64,000 nt of DNA from Pseudomonas yamanorum. GTDB lineage: Bacteria > Pseudomonadota > Gammaproteobacteria > Pseudomonadales > Pseudomonadaceae. The position numbers were made by a program, and so were the translations under genes. The first letter of the stretch is position 1. Every line of letters starts with the position of its first letter. The stretch spans positions 6,634,001-6,698,000 of the forward strand of contig NZ_LT629793.1 of the NCBI RefSeq assembly GCF_900105735.1, in the 5' to 3' direction. Shown here in pieces: positions 49,548-58,642 of this stretch. Below the pieces are notes generated by a model. It made no database searches and had not been told where the DNA came from. It saw only the letters and a program-made list of their open reading frames with translations.

Positions 49548-51224
49548 TCAGCCTTTGAGCAATGCCTTGGCCAATACCTGTGAGACCTGGTCGGCGGAGT
49601 AGGGCTTGGGCAGGAAGGCCAGGCCTTCGTAGCCGCTTTCTGCCAGCTCCTCGCTGTAGCCCGAGGTCAGCACCACCGGCAAGCCAGGCCTGCGCCGCCG
49701 CAGTTCCCTGGCCAGCGCCACGCCGGTGATGCCGGGCATCACCACATCGGAAAACACCGCATCGAAGCCCTTTACCTCTGTACCGGCCAGCTCCAGGGCC
49801 TGTTCGGCATTGGTGGCCCAGGTGGTCTGGTAGCCCAGGTCCTGGAGGATCTGATTGGCAAAACGGCCCACTTCCAGGTTGTCTTCCACCACCAGAATAT
49901 GGCGCTGGGCGCAGTCCGCGATCAGGCCACACCGCTCGGGGACGCAGCGCTCGAAGCCCTCTTCGGGCACCACTTGCGGCAGGTACAGGGTAAACACCGT
50001 GCCTTGGCCGACCTCGCTGGCCACATCGACGTTGCCGCCTGACTGCTTGGCGAAGCCGAACACCTGGGACAGCCCAAGGCCGGTGCCCTTGCCGACTTCC
50101 TTGGTAGTGAAAAACGGTTCGAAGATGCGCTCGAACGTCTCACCGGGAATCCCGCTGCCGGTGTCAGTGAGGGAGATCGCAATAAACGCCTGACGTGAGC
50201 CGGCGTCACCGCGGATGCTCGGCAGTGTCTGCTCGGCATCCAGGCGCAGGGTCAGGGTGCCCTGGCCGTTCATGGCGTCCCGGGCGTTGAGGGCGATATT
50301 GATCAGTGCGGTTTCAAACTGGCTGGAGTCGGCGCGGATGTAGCACGGCTGCCCCGGCATTTCGACGCGCACCTGAATCCGTGCGCCAGTGACCGTCTCG
50401 AGCATCTCGCCGATGTTCTTGACCCGCTGGGCCGCATCGAACACTTCCGGGTTGAGCGGCTGGCGGCGGGCGAACGCGAGCAACTGGCTGGTCAATTTCC
50501 CGGCCCGTTCCACGGTGTCGGTGACGGCGCTCATGTAGCGCTGGCGACGTTCTTCAGACAGGCTCGGCAGGCGCAGGAAATCGACGGATGAACGAATGAT
50601 GGTCAGCAGGTTGTTGAAGTCATGGGCCACGCCTCCGGTCAACTGGCCGATGGCTTCGAGCTTTTGCGATTGGCGTAATGCGGCTTCGGTCTGGGTCAGC
50701 AGGGCAGTTCTTTCGTTGACACGCTGCTCCAGGCTCGCATTCAACTCGGTCAATCGTCGCGACAGGACAACGGTGGCGGTGGTTTCGGTGACGGTGTCGA
50801 GCATGCCGACCACCTTGCCCTGCACGTCGCGGATCGGGCTGTAGCAGAAGGTGAAGTACGCCTGCTCCGGCGCGCCGCCCCGTTCGATCGTCAACGGGTA
50901 ATTTTCGATAAAAGTGGCTTTACCGGCGAAGGCTGCGTCGGCAAACGGACTGATTTGGGGCCAGGCTTCCTGCCAGATGTGGCTGAAAGGCCGCCCGAGG
51001 GCATCGGGTTTGTCGCCAAGGATCGGGATAAACCCATCGTTGTACAGCGTGATCAGCGAAGGCCCCCAGACGATCGCCTGGGGAAAACTGGAGGCAAGGC
51101 ATAGCGCGACGGTGGTCTTCAATACGTCTGGCCATTGGTCCAGCGGCCCCAGTGGGGTATTGGCCCAATCGTGATGCCGGACCCGTTCGGCCATTTCGCC
51201 GCCGCCTTGCAGCCAGTTTGTCAT
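49548..51224 (-). CDS. Hybrid sensor histidine kinase with receiver domain
   Basis: A 558-residue signalling protein. A PAS-like sensor occupies about 40-150 (SFPQAIVWGPSLITLYNDGFIPILGDKPDALGRPFSHIW). A coiled coil precedes the HisKA phospho-acceptor His201 (GGVAHDFNNLLTII). The HATPase domain has NIALNARDAM, DTGSGIP and GKGTGLGLSQV. A C-terminal receiver carries Asp493 (AVFSDVVMP) and LPKPY. No transmembrane segment is seen, so it senses a cytosolic cue. ATG 51224 (MTNWLQGGG) is preferred over the longer frame. No separate response regulator is adjacent. Confidence 0.9.
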   Translation of the reverse strand: MTNWLQGGGEMAERVRHHDWANTPLGPLDQWPDVLKTTVALCLASSFPQAIVWGPSLITLYNDGFIPILGDKPDALGRPFSHIWQEAWPQISPFADAAFAGKATFIENYPLTIERGGAPEQAYFTFCYSPIRDVQGKVVGMLDTVTETTATVVLSRRLTELNASLEQRVNERTALLTQTEAALRQSQKLEAIGQLTGGVAHDFNNLLTIIRSSVDFLRLPSLSEERRQRYMSAVTDTVERAGKLTSQLLAFARRQPLNPEVFDAAQRVKNIGEMLETVTGARIQVRVEMPGQPCYIRADSSQFETALINIALNARDAMNGQGTLTLRLDAEQTLPSIRGDAGSRQAFIAISLTDTGSGIPGETFERIFEPFFTTKEVGKGTGLGLSQVFGFAKQSGGNVDVASEVGQGTVFTLYLPQVVPEEGFERCVPERCGLIADCAQRHILVVEDNLEVGRFANQILQDLGYQTTWATNAEQALELAGTEVKGFDAVFSDVVMPGITGVALARELRRRRPGLPVVLTSGYSEELAESGYEGLAFLPKPYSADQVSQVLAKALLKG

Positions 51225-51364
51225 TCGGTGAACGCCTTCTTTGCCACGGTTTGCTGAGCAGGGATGCCAAGCAACAGACACCCCTGGACCCAGCCAGTTC
51301 AGCGGGATTATCCACTAGATGGCACTTTAATGCCTGCGCTGGACAATGACCCGCCAAACCGCCT

Positions 51365-51784
51365 TCAGACCACGCTGATCGCAACCTCGATATTGCCGCG
51401 AGTGGCCTTGGAGTACGGGCACGTCTGGTGGGCAAGGTCTACCAGTGCCTGGGCGGTCGAATGTTCAATACCCGGCAAGCTGACCCGCAGGCGGGCTTGC
51501 AGGTAATAGCCGTTTTCCGGGCTGTTCACCAGGTCCACTTCGGCGCTCACCGCAGTGTCGGCCGGCAGGCGGATTTGCAGGGTTTGTGCAGCTTTGCCCA
51601 TTGCGCCGATGAAGCAGGCGGACCAGCCGGCACCAAACAGTTGCTCGGGGTTGGTGCCAGCTGCCTTGGAACCGGGCGGCGACAGCTTGATGTCCAGTTG
51701 CAGGTCATCGCTGTGGGACGCGCCTTCACGGCCGCCAGTGGTGTGGGTTTTGCCGGTGTAGAGCACGGTGCTGTTCTGGGACAT
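51365..51784 (-). CDS. ohr: Organic hydroperoxide resistance protein (Ohr, OsmC family)
   Basis: A 139-residue thiol peroxidase of the Ohr subfamily: N-terminal VLYTGKTHTTGGREG with Arg19, peroxidatic Cys57 (GWSACFIGA) and resolving Cys122 (HQTCPYSKA). It reduces organic hydroperoxides. ATG 51784 fits the family N-terminus. No OhrR-type MarR gene is nearby; the upstream gap holds repeated GACACAyTGCG-type motifs that may be its control site. Confidence 0.92.
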   Translation of the reverse strand: MSQNSTVLYTGKTHTTGGREGASHSDDLQLDIKLSPPGSKAAGTNPEQLFGAGWSACFIGAMGKAAQTLQIRLPADTAVSAEVDLVNSPENGYYLQARLRVSLPGIEHSTAQALVDLAHQTCPYSKATRGNIEVAISVV

Positions 51785-51842
51785 GACGGTTTCCTTGTGA
51801 GTGGCCCGGGGCGGGCCGGTGTGCACAGGAAACCGCGCTGGC

Positions 51843-51890
51843 GTATCCGCAATGTGTCATCGCCAGTGGCGCCGCGTCTCGCAGTGTGTC
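51843..51890. promoter_or_regulatory. Two GACACA(C/T)TGCG motifs upstream of ohr
   Basis: Read on the minus strand, GACACATTGCGGATAC (51843-51858) and GACACACTGCGAGAC (51876-51890) are two related copies 33 bp apart, 59-106 bp upstream of the ohr start. They match GACACACTGCGATAC at 46325-46339 near the hydrolase-P460 operon, suggesting a shared regulator. Confidence 0.45.
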
Positions 51891-51924
51891 GCCTCGGCGC
51901 GAAGATACGTTGGGATACAAACCG

Positions 51925-52779
51925 CTACTGCTGCACGCCAAACAAGCCCGTCCAGTAGATGCCGGCATCACTTTTCGGGTCCATGGCGTAGGCGGCGCCC
52001 ATCTCGCGGAACTGCGGGTTCATCAGGTTGGCGCAATGCCCGGGGCTGGCGAGCCAGCCGTCGACCACTTTGCGCGGGGTGTCCATGCCGGCGGCGATGT
52101 TCTCGCCGATCTGCTGGCCGATGTAGCCCGCCAGTTCAGCCCGGTCCCCCGGCGTGCGGCCGTCGTGGTCGAGGTGATCGAAGAAGTTGCCATTGGCCAT
52201 GTTGCGGGCGTGGCCGGCGGCGGCGGTGGCCAGTTCTTCGTTCCAGCTCAGGGGTGTGGTGGCGGCAAAGGCCTGGCCGCCACACTGGTGGGGTAGCTGG
52301 CGGGCGGCGTTGATGAGGTCGAGGACCTTCCTGCCTTCGGTCTGGGTCTCGCCCAGGCCACTGGTCAACAGCGGACGGGCCAGCACGATGCGCCAGTCCT
52401 GGCCGCTGTTGCTCACGCCGATATCAATGAATTGCGGGTCGAGCACCACCCGGCAAAAACTTTCACGCACGGCTTTCATCGCGGCTTCGGCGTTCTTGGG
52501 CCCCGACAGGCTGATGGCCTGGACGTTGACCATCGGGTACGCCGCCCGCGCCAACGCCTGCTGCAGATCGCCGACGCTGTTGACCGGCAGCACCAGACGC
52601 GTGTCGCTGGCCAGCGGAGGCAATTCCTGGGAACCCTGAGTGCCGCAGCGCTGAACCTGGCTGCGGTATTGATTGATCGAGTCGACCAACAGGCTTTCTT
52701 CACCCGCCTGCGCCTGGGCGCTAAACACCAGACTGGCGGCCAGCGTCGTAAGACCCATCATCAATGACAGAACGCGCAT
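51925..52779 (-). CDS. CAP/SCP-domain exported protein
   Basis: A 284-residue protein with a signal peptide (MRVLSLMMGLTTLAASLVFSAQAQA) and a C-terminal CAP domain (about 145-284) carrying the conserved pattern LSWNEELATAAAGHARNMANGNFFDHLDHDGRTPGDRAELAGY ... GENIAAG ... VVDGWLASPGHCANLMNP. The N-terminal half (about 26-140) is an extra domain with INQYRSQ, perhaps a degenerate second CAP-like unit. Bacterial CAP proteins have unknown roles at the envelope. Confidence 0.86.
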   Translation of the reverse strand: MRVLSLMMGLTTLAASLVFSAQAQAGEESLLVDSINQYRSQVQRCGTQGSQELPPLASDTRLVLPVNSVGDLQQALARAAYPMVNVQAISLSGPKNAEAAMKAVRESFCRVVLDPQFIDIGVSNSGQDWRIVLARPLLTSGLGETQTEGRKVLDLINAARQLPHQCGGQAFAATTPLSWNEELATAAAGHARNMANGNFFDHLDHDGRTPGDRAELAGYIGQQIGENIAAGMDTPRKVVDGWLASPGHCANLMNPQFREMGAAYAMDPKSDAGIYWTGLFGVQQ

Positions 52780-52860
52780 GGACGTTTCCCTTGAGCTTGA
52801 AAGTGCCCATGATGCGCGATGAAGGGGCATCCATGCACCCGTTGGTCCGAACTTTTTGCC

Positions 52861-54186
52861 TCAGTTCTTGAATGCCGAGTGTTTACGGCCCTGATCGCAC
52901 AGGGCGAACACCACCACCAGCAGCGATGAGATGGCGAGGATTATCACAACGCCATCAGTGGAGTGGGTGGCCGACGCCGCAACCATCGACAAGGCGCCTA
53001 ATGGCGCGAGGCCACCTGCGATCGCGGTGCCGATTTCACGCCCGGTGCCAAAGCCTGAAGAGCGGGTCTGGGTCGGGAACTGCCGGCTCAGGAACGAACC
53101 CTGGGGCGCGAACATCATCGGGGCGAGGATGCCGGTGCCCACGCCGATGGCGATGTAGATCATCAGGCTCTCACCGGTATTGAGCAGCGCCAGGAACGGG
53201 TAGGCAAACAGCAGCGACAGCAGGCCGCCGAGCATCAGCACGGTCTTGCTGCTCCACTTGTCGCACAACCAGCCGAAGCACGGCACGGCGACGATGGCGA
53301 TCAGGCTGGCGATGGTCACCGACAGCGACGTCACGTGCACATCTACGCCCTTGAACTGGGTCAGGTACGCCAGGGAAAAGGTCTTGAAGATGTAGCTCAG
53401 GGCGTTGTAGCCAATCGCCACGAAGAACACCACGGCCAAACCCTTGAGGTCATTCTTGAACAGCGCCTTGAGCGGCGAGGCCTTGGCCTTCGCGGTTTCC
53501 TTGCTCAGTTCTTTGAACTCCGGGGTTTCCGGGATGCTGTTGCGCACCCACAGGCCCACACCCACCAGCGCGATGCTGCAAATGAACGGAATCCGCCAGC
53601 CGCCGGCCAGCAGGAATTCGTTGCCGTTGATGGTCAGCAGGTACACGGTCAGCGACGACAGCAGCAAACCCAGGTTCAAGCCCAGCGCCGGCCACGCACC
53701 CTGGCTGCCGCGCTTGCCTTCCGAGGCGTGCTCATAGGAAGTGACCGCCGCGCCGGACAATTCGGCACCGGCGCCCAGGCCCTGGATGATGCGGATAAAC
53801 ACCAGCACGATCGGCGCCCAGATGCCGATGGAGGCGTAGCTGGGGATCAGGCCGATCAGCGTGGTGCACACGCCCATCATGCAGAACGTCAGCACCAGCA
53901 CTTGTTTACGCCCGAACTTGTCGCCCAGGTAGCCAAACAGAATGCCGCCGAACGGGCGGGCGATAAAGCCGATGGCAAAGGTAGAAAACGCCATCAGCGT
54001 GGCGGCCTTCGGGTCGCTGTTATCGAAGAAGATCTTCGAGAACACAATCGCCGCCATGGTGGCGTACAGGTAAAAGTCATACCACTCCAGCATCGAGCCG
54101 AAGATCGTCGCGGCCGCGACTTTGCGCAGGCGTTTCTTGGTTTGCTCGGGGGTTTCAACGTCCGGGGTGCGGGCTGTTGCCGTCAT
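52861..54186 (-). CDS. MFS metabolite:proton symporter (KgtP/ShiA-like)
   Basis: A 441-residue transporter of the metabolite:H+ symporter group with 12 hydrophobic helices, FGSMLEWYDFYLYATMAAIVF in helix 1 and the loop motif FGYLGDKFGRKQVL. The family carries dicarboxylates such as 2-oxoglutarate, or shikimate and related acids. It lies 57 bp downstream of lhgO on the same strand, so an uptake role for 2-hydroxyglutarate or a related diacid is likely. Confidence 0.88.
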   Translation of the reverse strand: MTATARTPDVETPEQTKKRLRKVAAATIFGSMLEWYDFYLYATMAAIVFSKIFFDNSDPKAATLMAFSTFAIGFIARPFGGILFGYLGDKFGRKQVLVLTFCMMGVCTTLIGLIPSYASIGIWAPIVLVFIRIIQGLGAGAELSGAAVTSYEHASEGKRGSQGAWPALGLNLGLLLSSLTVYLLTINGNEFLLAGGWRIPFICSIALVGVGLWVRNSIPETPEFKELSKETAKAKASPLKALFKNDLKGLAVVFFVAIGYNALSYIFKTFSLAYLTQFKGVDVHVTSLSVTIASLIAIVAVPCFGWLCDKWSSKTVLMLGGLLSLLFAYPFLALLNTGESLMIYIAIGVGTGILAPMMFAPQGSFLSRQFPTQTRSSGFGTGREIGTAIAGGLAPLGALSMVAASATHSTDGVVIILAISSLLVVVFALCDQGRKHSAFKN

Positions 54187-54243
54187 TCTGTACTTCCTTA
54201 TGAGTCATTATATTTATTGTCAAAGTGAGGCGTGTCGCGGGTG

Positions 54244-55437
54244 TCAGTCGGGCTTGAACATGCGGTCGGCGATCATCGCGCCGATGGGGATTGCGGAGGT
54301 GGCAGCGGGTGAGGGCGCATTGCACACGTGGAGCATTCGCGGGGTCTGGGCGAACAGAAAGTCGTGCACCAGGGTGCCGTCGCGCATCACGGCCTGGGCG
54401 CGGATGCCGGCTTCGTAGGGCAACAGGTCTTCGATGTTCAGCGACGGACAGTACTTGCGGCATTGCTCCAGGTAGCCGGACTTGAACAGCGAGTTCTTCA
54501 TCTCGACGCTGCCTGAACCGAGGTTCTGCCAGAGGGTTTTCCAGAAGCCGGGGAAGCTCGCGTACTGCGCCACATCGCGCCAGTTGATTGAGAACTTGCG
54601 GTAGTTCTCGCGGCCAAGGCCCAGTACCGCATTCGGGCCGACCGTGACGCTGCCGTCGATCATGCGGGTCAGGTGCACGCCGAGGAAGGGCAGCTCCGGG
54701 TCTGGAATCGGATAGATCAGGTGGTTGACGATGTTGTTCTTCGATTCCGGCAGGCGGAAGTATTCGCCGCGAAACGGGATGATCTGGTGGTCGATCTTGA
54801 CCCCGGCCATTACCGCCAGACGGTCCGATTGCAAACCTGCACACACCACCAGGTGCTTGGCCTGCCAGCTTTCACCTCGGGTGCTGACGGTGACTTTGTC
54901 GGTGTCTTCGACGATGGAGGTCACGGTGCGCTCCAGGCAGATTTCCCCGCCGGCGCGGCGAATCACCCGGGCCATGGTTTCGCAGACTTCGCGGTAATCG
55001 ACGATGCCGGTGGCGTCGAGAAACAACCCGCCCAGCCCGACGATGTTTGGTTCGCGCTGGCGCAACTGGTCGGCGTCCAGGCGTTCGACCTTCATGCCGT
55101 TGAGCTGCGAGCGGGCGTACAGGGCTTCCATTCGCTGCACTTCCAGCGGGGTCGAGGCCACCAGCAACTTGCCGCACACCTCGAACTTGATCCCGTGCTC
55201 GGTGCAGAACTGCTTGGTGGCTTCGGCGCCCCGTTTGCACAAGTCGGCCTTGAGGCTGCCCGGCGCGTAGTAGATGCCGGCATGGATCACGCCGCTGTTG
55301 TGGCCGGTCTGGTGCTTGGCCAGGAGGGTTTCCTTTTCCAGGATCACCAGGGAAGCGTTGGGCTGGCGCTTGAGCAACTCCATCGCGGTGGCCAGGCCGA
55401 CGATGCCGCCGCCGATGATGCAAAAGTCATAAATCAT
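54244..55437 (-). CDS. lhgO: L-2-hydroxyglutarate oxidase
   Basis: A 397-residue FAD enzyme that oxidises L-2-hydroxyglutarate to 2-oxoglutarate. FAD motif CIIGGGIVGLATAMELLKR at the N-terminus, then LAKHQTGHNSGVIHAGIYYAPGSLKADLCKRGA, which is characteristic of the LhgO/L2HGDH family, and GPNAVLGLGRENYRK. The C-terminus GAMIADRMF fits the DAO fold. It is followed by the symporter gene and preceded by a FadR-type operator identical in core to the one before the regulator at 56255. Confidence 0.9.
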   Translation of the reverse strand: MIYDFCIIGGGIVGLATAMELLKRQPNASLVILEKETLLAKHQTGHNSGVIHAGIYYAPGSLKADLCKRGAEATKQFCTEHGIKFEVCGKLLVASTPLEVQRMEALYARSQLNGMKVERLDADQLRQREPNIVGLGGLFLDATGIVDYREVCETMARVIRRAGGEICLERTVTSIVEDTDKVTVSTRGESWQAKHLVVCAGLQSDRLAVMAGVKIDHQIIPFRGEYFRLPESKNNIVNHLIYPIPDPELPFLGVHLTRMIDGSVTVGPNAVLGLGRENYRKFSINWRDVAQYASFPGFWKTLWQNLGSGSVEMKNSLFKSGYLEQCRKYCPSLNIEDLLPYEAGIRAQAVMRDGTLVHDFLFAQTPRMLHVCNAPSPAATSAIPIGAMIADRMFKPD

Positions 55438-55475
55438 TGTTTTAGGTACCTACGCATTTCAGTCTGCTTATCAGG

Positions 55476-55487
55476 TTGTCAGACTAA
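55476..55487. promoter_or_regulatory. FCD-GntR operator before lhgO
   Basis: TTGTCAGACTAA lies 39-50 bp upstream of the lhgO start. With its left flank it shares ATCAGGTTGTCAGAC exactly with the operator before the GntR gene (56271-56285). Confidence 0.65.
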
Positions 55488-55497
55488 TGGTTTTGTT

Positions 55498-55524
55498 AAA
55501 AAAACGGCGTGCCCGAAGGCACGC
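55498..55524 (-). terminator. Intrinsic terminator after the FCD-GntR gene
   Basis: On the minus strand GCGTGCC, loop TTCG, GGCACGC (55507-55524) is followed by CG and a run of seven Ts (55498-55504). It ends the regulator transcript 20 bp past its stop, so lhgO has its own promoter. Confidence 0.85.
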
Positions 55525-55544
55525 TTCAAAAGGGTTTGGATCGT

Positions 55545-56255
55545 TTAATTGATGGCGGGCAATTCCAGGTGCAAACGCCGTGCTGCCGCGCGCAAGTGGG
55601 CCTCGGCACAGGCTGCGGCGCCTTGGGCGTCGCCGTCGACGATGGCCTGGTACAGCGCGGTGTGTTCCTGGGTGGCGTCGGCCGAACCGCTGACAAAGCG
55701 GGTGGCAGAGTTTTCCCAGGCGGTCTTGCGCGCACTGGCCAGTTGGCTTCGGAGGAAGTCATGGAAGGCTACGAAATAGTCGTTCTTGCTGGCCTCGGCG
55801 ATGGCGCGATGAAATTCCACATCGGCCAGGGCGGCGGCTTCAAAGTCGGCGCGTTTGTCGTGCATTTCCTGCAGGGCGGTTTTCATGCGGTGCAGGTCAG
55901 CGGCATCACGGCGCTGGGCGGCAATCGAGGCGGCCTGGGTTTCGATCCACAGGCGTACTTCGAACATTTGCGCGAGGTCCGGGCGGCGGCCGTTTTTTTC
56001 CGGAAAGCGGAACACGGTGCCGGCCGGGGTCTGGGAAATAAATGAGCCCAGGCCACGCCGCGCAGTCAGTACGCCATCAGCCTTGAGCTGGGCAATCGCT
56101 TCGCGCACCACCGAGCGGCTGACATTGAGCTGTTCAGCCAATTGCTGTTCGGTGGGCAGGCGCGCTTCGGGCGCCAGTTGGCCGGAGTCGATTTCTGCAC
56201 GAATGGCGCTGACAACGCGCATAACGAGCGAATCAGGGCGCTGGAGCTCAAGCAT
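55545..56255 (-). CDS. GntR-family regulator, FCD subfamily, of the lhgO locus
   Basis: A 236-residue FadR-type regulator. The winged helix has the pattern DSLVMRVVSAIRAEIDSGQLAPEARLPTEQQLAEQLNVSRSVVREAIAQLKADGVLTARRGLGSFI. The FCD domain carries the usual Asp/His metal-ligand positions (EVRLWIETQAASIAA, DVEFHRAIAEAS, EHTALYQAIVDGDAQGA). Position and the paired operators support the role of LhgR, the 2-hydroxyglutarate-responsive repressor described in Pseudomonas. AAGG precedes ATG 56255. Confidence 0.88.
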   Translation of the reverse strand: MLELQRPDSLVMRVVSAIRAEIDSGQLAPEARLPTEQQLAEQLNVSRSVVREAIAQLKADGVLTARRGLGSFISQTPAGTVFRFPEKNGRRPDLAQMFEVRLWIETQAASIAAQRRDAADLHRMKTALQEMHDKRADFEAAALADVEFHRAIAEASKNDYFVAFHDFLRSQLASARKTAWENSATRFVSGSADATQEHTALYQAIVDGDAQGAAACAEAHLRAAARRLHLELPAIN

Positions 56256-56276
56256 GGCAAAACCTTGGTAATCAGG

Positions 56277-56287
56277 TTGTCAGACAA
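56277..56287. promoter_or_regulatory. FCD-GntR operator TTGTCAGACAA before its own gene
   Basis: A perfect palindrome TTGTC-A-GACAA lies 22-32 bp upstream of the regulator start, the expected site for negative autoregulation. It matches the FadR-type consensus TnGTnnnACnA. Confidence 0.7.
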
Positions 56288-56301
56288 TAGTCGTTACGAT
56301 T

Positions 56302-57528
56302 TTACCTTGTCAAGACAGGCGTCACGCGGAACCGGGCGCGTAGGGCCAGGAAAAGGCCTACACCAATCAGTGCCAATGCCACGCCGAACGTGGCTCGCAT
56401 CCCACTTCCCACGTCGACGGGAGTGGCCGTGGCGAGGTTACCTGAAACCCGCGCAAACACCGCGCCCAAGGCCGAAGCGCCGGCGATCAGTCCCAGATTG
56501 CGCGACAGGTTGAGCAAGCCAGCGACCACGCCACGGCGGTCCGCCTTTACGTCGCTCATCACTGCGGTGTTGTTGGCGGCCTGAAACTGGGCGTAGCCGA
56601 GGGTGAGGATAATCAGCGGGCCGATGTACCCGGCAATGCCGAGGTTCGGTGGCGTCAGTGCGAGCAACAGGCAGCCGGTCAGCATCGCCAGTAGCCCGAC
56701 AATCGTCATCGGCCCGCTGCCGAAACGGTCGGTCAAACGCCCCGCAGGTACGCCCATCAATGCGGAAACGCAGGGCCCGACTGCCATGGTCAGGCCCATC
56801 CAGGCGGGGTCGAGACCCGCACCGTGGGTCAGGTAGAACGGCCCGACGACGAGTGTCGCCATCATCACCGCCGATACCAGCGCGCTCATGGCCAGGCCGG
56901 CGCTCAGGGTCGAATCCCGTAGCGTCGACAGGAAACTGAACCTGGATTGAGCAGGCTGTCGCTCGCGGCGGTCGACGCGCAGATAACGCCGGGCGAGGGC
57001 AAAGGTCAGCAACCCCAGCGGCACGGTGATGAAGAACAGCGCGCGCCAGCCAAACCCGGCGATCAACATCCCGCCAAGGCTTGGCCCCAGCGCGGTGCCC
57101 ATGGCCGACATCGTGCCCAGCAAACCCATGGCACGGCCGGTACGCTCCTGGGCGACGGTCTCACCCACCAGCGCCATGGTCATCGCCATCATGATCGCCG
57201 CGCCCAGGCCTTGCAGGGCGCGGGCGGCAATCAACAGCCCGAGGGACGGGGCCATGCCGCACAAGGCCGAGGCCACGGTGAAGAGCAGTAACCCCGCCAG
57301 TAGCAAGCGGCTGCGGCCCATCAGGTCGCCCAGTCGCCCGACGCTGACGATCACGGCGGTGATCGCCAGCAAGTATGCGAGCACCACCCACTGCGCCGCC
57401 TGAAAGGATGCGTCAAACGCTTGTACCAGGCTTGGCAGGCCAACGTTGGCGATGCTGGTGCCCAAAGACGCCAGCAACATGGACAGCGACAGGGCGGCGA
57501 GGGCGCCACGGGGTGCAGGTGATTTCAT
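56302..57528 (-). CDS. MFS transporter, DHA-type
   Basis: A 408-residue transporter with 12 or more hydrophobic helices, LASLGTSIANVGLPSLVQAF in helix 1, motif A-like GRLGDLMGRSRLLLAG and motif C GTALGPSLGGMLI. This is a drug or metabolite exporter of the DHA group. ATG 57528 follows TTG directly. It is divergent from a LysR gene, the likely regulator. The substrate is unknown. Confidence 0.87.
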   Translation of the reverse strand: MKSPAPRGALAALSLSMLLASLGTSIANVGLPSLVQAFDASFQAAQWVVLAYLLAITAVIVSVGRLGDLMGRSRLLLAGLLLFTVASALCGMAPSLGLLIAARALQGLGAAIMMAMTMALVGETVAQERTGRAMGLLGTMSAMGTALGPSLGGMLIAGFGWRALFFITVPLGLLTFALARRYLRVDRRERQPAQSRFSFLSTLRDSTLSAGLAMSALVSAVMMATLVVGPFYLTHGAGLDPAWMGLTMAVGPCVSALMGVPAGRLTDRFGSGPMTIVGLLAMLTGCLLLALTPPNLGIAGYIGPLIILTLGYAQFQAANNTAVMSDVKADRRGVVAGLLNLSRNLGLIAGASALGAVFARVSGNLATATPVDVGSGMRATFGVALALIGVGLFLALRARFRVTPVLTR

Positions 57529-57639
57529 CAAGAGGCTCCTGGATTTGACCGCTGTCGGAAATCTACGCCGTCACCTAACATGGCGGAAGGCGCAGCATTT
57601 GCACTTTATACGTGCGCCAAACGCCCTGTGAGGTCTGCC

Positions 57640-58530
57640 GTGTCGACACCTGATTTCAATCTGCTGGTCACCCTGGATGTGTTGCTCGCCGAAGGCAGCG
57701 TCGCCCGTGCCGCTCAACGCTTGCGCCTGAGCCCGTCGGCGATGAGTCGGGCGTTGGCGCGACTGCGGGAAACCACGGGCGATCCGTTACTGGTGCGTGC
57801 TGGACGCGGCCTGGTACCCACGCCGCGGGCGTTGGCGTTGCGCGAACAGGTCAGTCAGTTGGTGCAGGACGCCGAAGCAGTCTTGCGACCGGCGGCGACG
57901 CTGGACCTAAGTCAACTGGTACGCACCTTCACCTTGCGCACCAGCGACGGATTTGTTGAAAACTTCGGCCCGGCGCTGTTGACGCGGATCGCCCGGGAGG
58001 CGCCGGGCGTGAGGTTGCGCTTCGTGCAGAAGCCGGACAAAGGCAGTACGCCGCTGCGCGACGGCAGCGTCGACTTGGAAACCGGCGTGGTCGACAGCAG
58101 CGCCAGCCCCGAGGTGCTGACCCAGGCGCTGTTTCGCGACCGGTTTATCGGCGTGGTGCGCAAAGGGCACCCGCTGAGCGAAGGCATCGTCACACCGCAA
58201 CGCTTCGCCGAGGGCCAGCACATCTACGTGTCCCGGCGCGGTCGTGATCAGGGCCAGATCCATCAAACCCTTGAAGCGCTGGGGCTGACCCGGGACGTGG
58301 TAACCATCGTCGCCGGCTTCTCCACCGCCCTGGCGTTAGCCCGCAGCACCGACCTGATCGCCAGCGTGCCGGAGCGCCATACCGCCAACCTGCACAGCGA
58401 CCTCCATCGCTTTGCGCTACCGTTTGCCTTCCCGGACTTCACCGTGTCGATGCTCTGGCACCCGCGCCTGGACGCCGACCTGGCCCATCGCTGGCTGCGC
58501 GGTTGCCTGCGGGAAGTGTGTGCGCAATGA
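57640..58530 (+). CDS. LysR-family regulator
   Basis: A 296-residue LysR regulator: DFNLLVTLDVLLAEGSVARAAQRLRLSPSAMSRALARLRETTGDPLLVRAGRGLVPTPRA at the N-terminus and a NodD/NahR-like effector domain after residue 90. GTG 57640 with AGG upstream matches the family length; the frame from ATG 57580 adds 20 unlikely residues. Divergent from the MFS gene, which is probably its target. Confidence 0.86.
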   Translation: MSTPDFNLLVTLDVLLAEGSVARAAQRLRLSPSAMSRALARLRETTGDPLLVRAGRGLVPTPRALALREQVSQLVQDAEAVLRPAATLDLSQLVRTFTLRTSDGFVENFGPALLTRIAREAPGVRLRFVQKPDKGSTPLRDGSVDLETGVVDSSASPEVLTQALFRDRFIGVVRKGHPLSEGIVTPQRFAEGQHIYVSRRGRDQGQIHQTLEALGLTRDVVTIVAGFSTALALARSTDLIASVPERHTANLHSDLHRFALPFAFPDFTVSMLWHPRLDADLAHRWLRGCLREVCAQ

Positions 58531-58642
58531 GCCGAGCCTGGACACCCCTTTGGAAAGCGCCACAATGGGTGTTTCCGGGTCCACGGCGGCCCTTCAGCAG
58601 GTACAATCCGCCGGGCCTTAAAATGAAACACCAGGAATTCGA

